The translations under genes and the position numbers were made by a program. The notes beneath the pieces are model-generated. The model was not told where the DNA came from. It was given only the letters and a program-made list of their open reading frames with translations, and searched no databases. This document shows, piece by piece, positions 18,730 through 25,418 of a DNA stretch of 64,000 bases (the stretch's first letter is position 1; every line of letters starts with the position of its first letter). The DNA is from Arthrobacter sunyaminii (lineage in GTDB: Bacteria > Actinomycetota > Actinomycetes > Actinomycetales > Micrococcaceae). The stretch covers positions 2,542,001-2,606,000 of the forward strand of contig NZ_CP076456.1 in the NCBI RefSeq assembly GCF_018866305.1, read 5' to 3'.

Positions 18730-19353
18730 GTGCCTTCCAGCGCAGCCCATCAGCAAGCCATCCGCCGGGCCCCGGAGCAGCAGGGTGCGGAGCGCGGTTT
18801 TGCGTGGATCATGCTCGTGACCGGAGTCGTCGGCTGGCTGGCCTCGGGCGTCCTCGTCCTGGAACGGCTGCGTGTCTTTGCCGACGCCAATTACATCACC
18901 AGCTGCGACATCAATCCCTGGGTTTCCTGCGGCACCGTCTTCAAAACCTGGCAGGCGGCCATCTTCGGATTCCCCAATCCGCTGATCGGCATCGTGGCCT
19001 TCGCCGTGATCATCACGTCCGCCATGGGAATGCTGGCCGGAGCCAGGTACGCCCGCTGGTACTGGCTCGGTATGCAGGCCGGGGTGACACTGGGCATGGT
19101 GTTTGTCGTGTGGCTGTGGAGCCAGGCACTGTTCGACATTTACGTACTCTGCATTTACTGCATTGTTGTGTGGGCCGCCATGATTCCGCTCTTTGTCTTC
19201 ACGACCGTGCGCAATCTTGCCCACGGCGTTATTCCTGCCCCGGCAGGCCTGGTGAAGTTCCTTTCAGAATGGGCCTGGGTCATTGTGGCTCTCCTGTGGG
19301 TGGCCACTGCCGCCTCAATCTTCTTCCGCTTCATGAACTCCTTCATCGGCTAA
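18730..19353 (+). CDS. Vitamin K epoxide reductase (VKOR) family protein
   Basis: A 207-residue membrane protein with about five hydrophobic segments. VKOR homologues in actinobacteria take the role of DsbB: they reoxidise secreted DsbA-like proteins and pass electrons to menaquinone. The four redox cysteines are present: C59 and C67 in TSCDINPWVSCG, and the CxxC pair C141/C144 in CIYC at the quinone site. The GTG start at 18730 is preceded by AAAAGGAG with six bases of spacing. An extracytoplasmic thioredoxin partner is not encoded next to it, although the NhaA-fused domain and other thioredoxins in the genome are possible. Confidence 0.9.
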   Translation: MPSSAAHQQAIRRAPEQQGAERGFAWIMLVTGVVGWLASGVLVLERLRVFADANYITSCDINPWVSCGTVFKTWQAAIFGFPNPLIGIVAFAVIITSAMGMLAGARYARWYWLGMQAGVTLGMVFVVWLWSQALFDIYVLCIYCIVVWAAMIPLFVFTTVRNLAHGVIPAPAGLVKFLSEWAWVIVALLWVATAASIFFRFMNSFIG

Positions 19354-19375
19354 GCACGGCGGATACCCGCTGGAC

Positions 19376-19411
19376 GGGGGCCCGACCCGCCGTGAGGCTG
19401 GTCGGGCCCCC
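19376..19411. terminator. Bidirectional terminator between converging genes
   Basis: GGGGGCCCGACC at 19376-19387 pairs perfectly with GGTCGGGCCCCC at 19400-19411. It lies between the VKOR stop and the stop of the converging maltokinase-cap gene and can serve both. Confidence 0.75.
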
Positions 19412-19417
19412 GCTTCG

Positions 19418-20053
19418 TTACTGAGCCGGCATAGCCCAAGCCAGCAGGACAGGAACGTCCTGCCCTGGCCAGGTGGCGGTCAGGGACGGATCGGCCACAG
19501 CCTCTCCCCCAAGCTCCAGCACCCGCACCACGGACAGGTCCCAGTCCCCGGCCCGGATCCGCGCCACAGTCAGGTCGGCCGGACCCGGCTGTGGGCCTTC
19601 GGCGAGCTCTTCGCCGCCCGGCAGCCCACTGGCAACCACGCTGACGGACTCCGGAATGTCTTCCCGGACGCCGCCGTTCTCAAAATACTGCGGCGCCTGG
19701 CCCTGTCCGGAAAGGATCGACGCCGTCAGTGCCTGAGCGTAAGCGGGATCCCCGCAGGCGTCGTAGACCCACCGTGTGCCCAGCACCGAATGTTCCATGG
19801 TGGTAATCAGGTGTTTCTCAGCACCTTCCAGCGGAGCTCCGCGGTAGGTGAGCGGAACCTGCACCACATCGGCCCCGACGGCGACAAGGTGGGTCTCAAT
19901 ACCCACCTCGCCGTCCGGGTCATCGAAGCGGAACGAGCCGACGCGCTCTATGGGCAGCTGCCCCACGCGGGGAAACCACGGCCGCGTGGGCAGCCAGGAG
20001 GCAAGAAGTTCCATTTTGTCCGGGTGCAATTCTGCGTGATAGATGAGTGCCAT
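19418..20053 (-). CDS. Maltokinase N-terminal cap-like domain protein
   Basis: A 211-residue soluble protein. The N-terminal sequence (MALIYHAELHPDKMELLASW with LPTRPWFP following) and the later GTHL-like HLVAVGADVVQVPLTYR block match the cap domain that precedes the kinase domain in actinobacterial maltokinases, here standing alone. Maltokinase makes maltose-1-phosphate for glycogen and alpha-glucan synthesis; a free cap domain might bind a sugar or another protein, but that is inference. It faces the plus-strand PRISE gene with divergent starts 99 bases apart. Confidence 0.7.
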   Translation of the reverse strand: MALIYHAELHPDKMELLASWLPTRPWFPRVGQLPIERVGSFRFDDPDGEVGIETHLVAVGADVVQVPLTYRGAPLEGAEKHLITTMEHSVLGTRWVYDACGDPAYAQALTASILSGQGQAPQYFENGGVREDIPESVSVVASGLPGGEELAEGPQPGPADLTVARIRAGDWDLSVVRVLELGGEAVADPSLTATWPGQDVPVLLAWAMPAQ

Positions 20054-20152
20054 GGGCCCAGCCTAGGGGCATTGGGCTCCGGCGTCAGGAATTTCCCCGG
20101 GCGGTGCCCGGTTGTCGCCTCTAAGCACTACCCCCAAGTCTTCAGGAGAACC

Positions 20153-21295
20153 ATGCTTCGAGAAACCCCCGCGCCCCGGCCCAACGGCGCTGCCCCTACT
20201 GCACTGGTGGCCGGAGCGACCGGAATTGCCGGCGCCGCCATCGTTGACCTGCTTGTCAACCAGGGCTGGACCGTCCTGGCACTGTCACGCAAGGGAGGCG
20301 CCCCCGATCCGGCGCGTCCCGGCGTCGTACCCGTTGCCGCGGACCTGACCAGCGCCGAAAGCCTCACTGCCGTCCTGGCAGACAAGAGTCCGACGCATGT
20401 CTTCTTCACCTCCTGGTCCCGCCAGGAAACCGAAGTGGAGAACATTGCGGTCAACTCCGCAATGGTCCGCAATCTCCTCACTGCACTGGAGCACGCACCG
20501 CTGGAACACGTGGCCCTGATGACCGGACTCAAGCACTACATGGGCCCCTTCGAGGCCTACGGCGAAGGTCCCATGCCGGACACTCCGTTCTCCGAGGATG
20601 AACCTCGGCTTCCGGTGGACAACTTCTACTACGCCCAGGAAGACGAGCTGATGGCGGCCGCGCAGCGGCAGGGTTTCGCCTGGTCCGTGCACCGGGCACA
20701 CACCGTCATTGGCTTCGCCGTCGGCAACGCCATGAACATGGGCCAGACGCTGGCTGCGCAGGCGACGCTGTGCCGCGAACTTGGGCTGCCGTTTGTTTTC
20801 CCGGGCTCGGAAACCCAGTGGAATTCGGTAACCGACATGACCGATGCCGGTCTGCTGGCCGAGCACATGCTGTGGGCCGCAACCGCCCCGAACACCGCCA
20901 ACGAAGCGTTCAACGTGGTCAACGGCGATGTGTTCCGCTGGCGTTCCCTGTGGCCGCGCCTGGCGGAGTATTTCGGCGTGGAACCGGTCGGATTCGACAC
21001 CAAGCCGCGCCCCCTCGAGGAGCAGATGGCGGACATGGACGAGGCGTGGGAAAAGCTGGCCGCCCGCCACGGCCTGGCTGAACCGAACCTCTCCCGGCTG
21101 GCAACCTGGTGGCACACCGACGCCGATCTGGGCCGCAACATCGAGGTCCTCACCGACATGAGCAAGAGCCGGGTGGCGGGGTTCACCGGCTACCGCCGCA
21201 CCGAAGATGCCTTCAAGGACCTCTTCGCCAGGCTGCAGTCCGAACGTTTGATCCCTCGGGTCCGGCAGGAAGGTCCCGGAGAAATCCAGGGCTAA
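20153..21295 (+). CDS. SDR-family oxidoreductase of the PRISE type (progesterone 5-beta-reductase/iridoid synthase-like)
   Basis: A 380-residue NAD(P)-dependent reductase. The Rossmann motif GATGIAG is at 21-27. The PRISE signature is visible: K127 in TGLKHYMGPFE and Y160 in NFYYAQED, the catalytic lysine and tyrosine that reduce enone C=C bonds in plant members. Bacterial homologues have broad ene-reductase activity on small enones; the natural substrate here is unknown. The ATG at 20153 has AGGAGA three bases upstream. Longer open frame to 19790 runs antisense to the neighbouring gene and is not used. Confidence 0.83.
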   Translation: MLRETPAPRPNGAAPTALVAGATGIAGAAIVDLLVNQGWTVLALSRKGGAPDPARPGVVPVAADLTSAESLTAVLADKSPTHVFFTSWSRQETEVENIAVNSAMVRNLLTALEHAPLEHVALMTGLKHYMGPFEAYGEGPMPDTPFSEDEPRLPVDNFYYAQEDELMAAAQRQGFAWSVHRAHTVIGFAVGNAMNMGQTLAAQATLCRELGLPFVFPGSETQWNSVTDMTDAGLLAEHMLWAATAPNTANEAFNVVNGDVFRWRSLWPRLAEYFGVEPVGFDTKPRPLEEQMADMDEAWEKLAARHGLAEPNLSRLATWWHTDADLGRNIEVLTDMSKSRVAGFTGYRRTEDAFKDLFARLQSERLIPRVRQEGPGEIQG

Positions 21296-21625
21296 GGTGT
21301 CCTCCCGCACCATCGCGGCAGGTCAACGCCTCATCTGGAGTAGGATCGGAGCACAACCCGGGTTTGATGTGCTGCTTTGGCGCGTCCACCCGGTTATGAA
21401 GGGTTAGAAGGACAGGAGGTGAACCGCACGCATGGACGACGGACATAGTCGATCCACCGCGCCGCGCGAGCCTCGCCTTCCAATCCGGGTCCCCTAAGCA
21501 CCTCGACCTGCTCTTTGGGGCGTGAGCTTGTGCGGCAGCGGTATTTCGCATCCCCGCTCATTTTCCCGCACCCGCCGCGGTAATGCCGCTGCCTTTAGGT
21601 GTGCCCCACCGGAGGAACCCGGACC
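21296..21625 (+). promoter_or_regulatory. Long 5' leader of mgtE containing a short ORF
   Basis: These 330 bases precede the mgtE start. They include a short hairpin (AGCACA at 21351-21356 with TGTGCT at 21368-21373), a complete Shine-Dalgarno sequence AGGAGGTGA at 21414-21422 serving a 21-codon ORF, and the mgtE ribosome-binding site GGAGGA at 21611-21616. ACCCGG occurs at 21357, 21388 and 21617, and its complement CCGGGT at 21485 inside the ORF, which permits alternative pairings. I do not see the conserved core of the M-box magnesium riboswitch. Control of mgtE through this leader is inferred, not shown. Confidence 0.55.
21432..21497 (+). CDS. Putative leader peptide of mgtE (21 residues)
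   Basis: The ATG at 21432 is preceded by AGGAGGTGA, a nine-base match to the 3' end of 16S rRNA, nine bases upstream. The peptide begins MDDGHSRSTAPREP and ends LPIRVP before TAA at 21495-21497. Two acidic residues directly after Met, followed by four prolines and four arginines, resemble the composition of enterobacterial MgtL (acidic and proline codons near the start), where low magnesium makes translating ribosomes unstable. The position in front of a magnesium transporter gene fits the same idea. No homology is claimed; expression is inferred from the ribosome-binding site. Confidence 0.55.
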   Translation: MDDGHSRSTAPREPRLPIRVP

Positions 21626-22984
21626 ATGATTAAGTCCCCCACCCTGACTTTTGATGCACGCGCCGAACTGCTGGCCGACGCCCTGGACAAAAACAGCCTG
21701 CCCGATGTTGCCCGCGCCTTGGACCGGCTGAGCGTGGCAGAGACCATGGAGCAGCTCGAACGGCTGAACAGCATTGACCGGGCGCTGGCCTTCCGCACAC
21801 TGTCCAAGGGGCGGGCCCTGGAGGTCTTCGAGAGACTCGATGCCCTGCTCCAGGCGGACCTCGTGGCGGGGCTGCAGGACGCGCAGGTGGCCGAGGTCTT
21901 TGCCGGGCTGAGCCCCGATGACCGGGTGGCGCTGCTCGATGAGCTGCCCGCGTCAGTGGCGAAGCGCCTGCTGCTGGGACTCAGCGACAAGGACCGTGCA
22001 CTCACGAACACCGTGCTCGGCTACCCGCAGGGTGCAGTGGGCCGCTATATGAGCCCGCAGTTTGTCACGGCCCGCCCCTGGTTCACCGCCGCCCAGACAA
22101 TGGCCCGCGTCCGGGCTCAACTGGATGATGCTGAAAGCATCTACACGATTCCGGTTGTCGACGAGGGCCGTCGCCTGGTGGGTGTGGTCTCCCTGCGGGA
22201 TTTGTTGCGCGCCGCGGAATCAGACCCTGTGGCGAGCCTGATGAAGGACCCGCTGTCCGCCCCCGCCACCCTGGATGCAGAGGAAGCGGCCAGGTACTGC
22301 GCCGACGCGAAAGTCCTGGTGCTCCCGATTGTCGACGCCGAAACCCGGCTTGTGGGAATTCTGACCGTGGACGACGCCCTGGGCATTCTGGAGGACGCTG
22401 AAAGCGAGGATGCGGCCCGGGCCGGCGGCGCCGAACCGCTGCGCCGGCCCTACCTCGCCACCCCCGTGCGCAGTATCGTTCGTGCGCGCGTGGTCTGGCT
22501 GCTGGTGCTGGCATTGGGTGCAACATTGACGGTCCAGGTCATGGGCGCCTTCGAAGCAACTCTGGCCGAGCAGGTGGTGCTGTCGCTCTTCATCCCCCTG
22601 CTGATAGGCACGGGCGGAAACACCGGAAACCAGGCAGCGACCACCATTACCCGCGCCCTGGCGCTGGGTGACGTCCGGCCGAGGGACGTCTTCAAGGTCC
22701 TGGCCCGGGAGCTGCGGGTGGGTGCCTGGCTGGGTATCTTGCTGGGCGGGCTGGGCTTCGTGCTTGCCTCCATCCTGTTCACCGTGCCGCTGGGCCTGGT
22801 GATTGGCCTGACGCTGCTGGGGGTCTGCACCATGGCTGCCGGCGTTGGAGGGCTGATGCCGCTGCTGGGCAAAGCGCTCAAGGTGGATCCGGCAGTGTTT
22901 TCGAATCCTTTTATTTCGACCTTTGTAGATGCAACGGGCTTGATCATCTACTTCCTGATCGCATCCTCGGTTCTGGGGCTCTAG
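21626..22984 (+). CDS. mgtE: Magnesium transporter MgtE
   Basis: A 452-residue MgtE channel that admits Mg2+ and closes when cytoplasmic Mg2+ is high. In order: the superhelical MgtE N domain (about 15-125, with the LSPDDRVALLDELP repeat), a CBS pair (about 130-255) that senses Mg2+, a connecting helix, and five membrane helices (about 285-450). The pore signature GTGGNTGNQAATTITRAL lies in the second membrane helix. I chose the ATG at 21626 after GGAGGA; an upstream GTG at 21599 is in frame. A 330-base leader with a short ORF precedes it, and a 26-base-pair terminator follows. Confidence 0.95.
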   Translation: MIKSPTLTFDARAELLADALDKNSLPDVARALDRLSVAETMEQLERLNSIDRALAFRTLSKGRALEVFERLDALLQADLVAGLQDAQVAEVFAGLSPDDRVALLDELPASVAKRLLLGLSDKDRALTNTVLGYPQGAVGRYMSPQFVTARPWFTAAQTMARVRAQLDDAESIYTIPVVDEGRRLVGVVSLRDLLRAAESDPVASLMKDPLSAPATLDAEEAARYCADAKVLVLPIVDAETRLVGILTVDDALGILEDAESEDAARAGGAEPLRRPYLATPVRSIVRARVVWLLVLALGATLTVQVMGAFEATLAEQVVLSLFIPLLIGTGGNTGNQAATTITRALALGDVRPRDVFKVLARELRVGAWLGILLGGLGFVLASILFTVPLGLVIGLTLLGVCTMAAGVGGLMPLLGKALKVDPAVFSNPFISTFVDATGLIIYFLIASSVLGL

Positions 22985-23026
22985 CCGGCCGGCCGTCCCT
23001 GTCCTCCGCTGGAGTGCCCGTCCCCT

Positions 23027-23085
23027 GTAAAGCCGCGAGGGCCTGGCCACGGATCCGTTCCGTGGTCAGGCCCTCGCGGCTTTAC
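23027..23085. terminator. Bidirectional terminator between mgtE and ndk
   Basis: A 26-base-pair stem, 23027-23052 with 23060-23085, with a single G.T mismatch and a seven-base loop. It starts GTAAAGCCGCGAGGGCCTG and ends with the mirror sequence. It lies between the converging mgtE and ndk genes; U-tracts are weak. Confidence 0.8.
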
Positions 23086-23099
23086 GCTTCTTGAGCGGG

Positions 23100-23519
23100 T
23101 TATTTGCCGAACCAGATGCCGATTTCGCGTTCTGCGGACTCGGGAGAATCCGAACCGTGGACCAGGTTCTGCTGAACTGCTGTGCCCCAGTCGCGGCCAA
23201 AGTCGCCGCGGATGGTGCCCGGAGCCGCCGTCGTCGGGTCGGTGGTTCCCGCCAGGGAGCGGAAGCCCTCGATGACGCGTTCGCCTTCGAAGATGGCCGC
23301 CACAATGGGGCCACTGAGCATGAACTCGACCAGCGGTTCGTAGAACGGCTTGCCTTCGTGCTCGGCGTAGTGCTCTTCGAGCACCTCGCGGGTGGCGTTC
23401 ACCTTCTTCAGTTCAGCCAGGGTGTAGCCCTTGGCTTCCACGCGGGCCAGGATTGCGCCGGAGATATTCCGCTTCACGCCGTCGGGTTTGATCAGTACAA
23501 GTGTGCGTTCGGTGCTCAC
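23100..23519 (-). CDS. ndk: Nucleoside diphosphate kinase
   Basis: A 139-residue enzyme that balances NTP and dNTP pools by phosphate transfer through a histidine. The active site is H121 in NLVHGSDSPESA, with K11 in LIKPDGV and R103/N118 also in place. Length and sequence are standard. It is the last gene of the minus-strand series ileS-folC-DUF4233-ndk; the gap to DUF4233 is 40 bases. In M. tuberculosis the corresponding order is folC, Rv2446c, ndkA. Confidence 0.97.
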   Translation of the reverse strand: MSTERTLVLIKPDGVKRNISGAILARVEAKGYTLAELKKVNATREVLEEHYAEHEGKPFYEPLVEFMLSGPIVAAIFEGERVIEGFRSLAGTTDPTTAAPGTIRGDFGRDWGTAVQQNLVHGSDSPESAEREIGIWFGK

Positions 23520-23559
23520 GGTAAATCTCCTTGCGAAGTAGCGGTTTTCGAATCTAAGC

Positions 23560-24033
23560 CTAGTCGGTGACGGCTGTGCCGGCAGTGCCCGTGTCCTCCA
23601 GGCCTTCGGGATGGGCCTTTTCCCATTCCTCCTGCTCGCGGTCCCGCTGCCGGTTCTCCCGGTCCAGGCGCATGCCGGTCTTCAGTCCGTACCACCAGGT
23701 CGCCGCAAAGATTGCTCCAATCAGGAACATCATCGGTTCCAGGAAACCGGTGGCGATGATGACCAGCTGCAGGATCCAGCCAATGACCGGACCAGCCGGC
23801 TTGGACAGAATTGCGCAGGTACCAATCAATGCCGCGAAGAGCACCAATCCGCCGGTGAGGATGATGGCGGGAGACAGGACGTCGCGCTGCAGGCCGAACA
23901 CGGCGAGCGTCGCAAAGAGCACCAGGAACGCTTCCAGAACCAGGACCGTCGAGGCGAACATGATGCGGATGGAACGCCGTTTCTTGGGCATTCCCGGGCG
24001 CCACTCGCGCTGCGCCTTGGTGAGTTTTGCCAT
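23560..24033 (-). CDS. DUF4233 domain membrane protein
   Basis: A 157-residue protein with four hydrophobic segments at about 24-46, 52-73, 80-101 and 102-115, then a charged C-terminal tail (RLDRENRQRDREQEEWEKAHP). DUF4233 proteins are found in actinobacteria directly downstream of folC, as here (five bases after the folC stop), and the M. tuberculosis gene in this place is Rv2446c. The function is unknown. The tight spacing suggests co-translation with folC. Confidence 0.85.
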   Translation of the reverse strand: MAKLTKAQREWRPGMPKKRRSIRIMFASTVLVLEAFLVLFATLAVFGLQRDVLSPAIILTGGLVLFAALIGTCAILSKPAGPVIGWILQLVIIATGFLEPMMFLIGAIFAATWWYGLKTGMRLDRENRQRDREQEEWEKAHPEGLEDTGTAGTAVTD

Positions 24034-24038
24034 GGTGA

Positions 24039-25418
24039 TTACTTTCCGAGAAGGGTGCGCGCTTCGGCCACCAGGGTAATGGAGCCGATGATGAGCACGC
24101 CGCCCGCCAGGTCATTGTTTTCCTCGGCCTTGGCCACCGCCCATTCAATGGCATTGTCCAGGCCGGGTTCCACCTGCAGGTCTTCGTCGGCAAAGCCGGC
24201 GTCGACGGCGTCCTGGACCAGGTCTTCGGCCGGGAGGGCGCGCGGCGAGCTGGACTGCGTGAGGCAGACGCCGGCGATCTGGTCGCCGAGGGTCTCCCTC
24301 AGTTCCGTAAGGATTCCCACCGAGTCCTTCTCCGCCAGGATGCCGACCACCAGCACCAGTGACGTGAAGCTGAAAGCTTCCAGTACCGCTTCGGCTGATG
24401 CCTTGGCACCGGCGGGGTTGTGCGCGGCGTCCACCACGATGGTGGGCGCAGTGCGCACCACTTCGAGGCGGCCGGGAGAGGAGACGGTGGAGAACCCGGT
24501 GCGGAGCAGTTCCACATCCAGTTCCTTGGTTCCGCCGCCGATGAAGGCCTCCAGCGCAGCCACGGCGACGGCGGCGTTTTCCGCCTGGTGCTTACCGTGC
24601 AGCGGCAGGAGCAGCTCCTCGTAGCGCCCGGCAAGTCCGGCGATGGTGAGCATCTGCCCGCCGACCGCCATCACACGGGACTCGACACCGAATTCGACGC
24701 CCTCGAAGCGGTACGGGACGCCCACTTCGCGGGCCTTCTCCAGCAGGACCTGCGCAGCTTCCATCGGCTGGGCGGCACTGATCAGGAAGCCGCCCTCCTT
24801 GATGATGCCGGCCTTTTCCATCGCAATGTCAGCGACGTCGTCGCCCAGCAGTTCGGTGTGGTCTAGGGAGATGGGCGTGACGACGGCAACGGAGCCGTCG
24901 CCCACGTTGGTGGCGTCGGTGATGCCGCCCAGGCCCACTTCAATGACCGCCACGTCCACGGGTTCGTCGGCGAAGACCGCGAACGCGAGGATGGTGACAG
25001 CTTCAAAGTAGGTCAGGCGCGGTTCCCCGGCGGCCTCGAGTTCGCCGTCGACAATGTCCAGGTAGGGGTGGATTTCGTCCCAGATCCGGACAAACGTCTC
25101 GTCGGAGACAGGTTCGCCGTCAATGCTGATCCGCTCGGTGACCTTGCTCAGGTGCGGGCTGGTGTACCGGCCGGTGCGCAGCCCGTAGGCCCGCAGCCCG
25201 GCCTCGATCATCCGCGCTGTGGAGGTCTTGCCGTTGGTTCCGGTGATGTGGATGATCGGGAACGCCTTGTTCGGCTCCCCCAGCACCTCCATCGCACGGA
25301 ACAGCGGAGCCATGCGCGGCTCCATCTTGTTCTCGGGGGCGCGGCTCAGCAGCTCGGCGTAAACGCTTTCGACGGAAAAACCGTCGATTGCCCCGGAGGG
25401 TCCGTCGGACATGCTCAT
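24039..25418 (-). CDS. folC: Bifunctional folylpolyglutamate synthase / dihydrofolate synthase
   Basis: A 459-residue Mur-ligase-type enzyme that adds glutamate to dihydropteroate and then to reduced folates, using ATP. The P-loop is GTNGKTS near residue 63, followed by the folate-binding YTSPHLSKVTERI segment; the GLGGITDATNVG loop and the conserved HAENAAVA-like QAENAAVAVAALEAF segment of the central domain are present, and VVDAAHNPAGA opens the C-terminal domain. The ATG overlaps the ileS stop by one base (TAATG), so the two genes are translationally coupled. Confidence 0.95.
   Translation of the reverse strand: MSMSDGPSGAIDGFSVESVYAELLSRAPENKMEPRMAPLFRAMEVLGEPNKAFPIIHITGTNGKTSTARMIEAGLRAYGLRTGRYTSPHLSKVTERISIDGEPVSDETFVRIWDEIHPYLDIVDGELEAAGEPRLTYFEAVTILAFAVFADEPVDVAVIEVGLGGITDATNVGDGSVAVVTPISLDHTELLGDDVADIAMEKAGIIKEGGFLISAAQPMEAAQVLLEKAREVGVPYRFEGVEFGVESRVMAVGGQMLTIAGLAGRYEELLLPLHGKHQAENAAVAVAALEAFIGGGTKELDVELLRTGFSTVSSPGRLEVVRTAPTIVVDAAHNPAGAKASAEAVLEAFSFTSLVLVVGILAEKDSVGILTELRETLGDQIAGVCLTQSSSPRALPAEDLVQDAVDAGFADEDLQVEPGLDNAIEWAVAKAEENNDLAGGVLIIGSITLVAEARTLLGK

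Noticed and set aside
21296..21625. M-box magnesium riboswitch in the mgtE leader
   Set aside because: The conserved M-box core (GTTAGGTGAGGCTCC-like segment and the GCTGCCC partner) is not visible on either strand.
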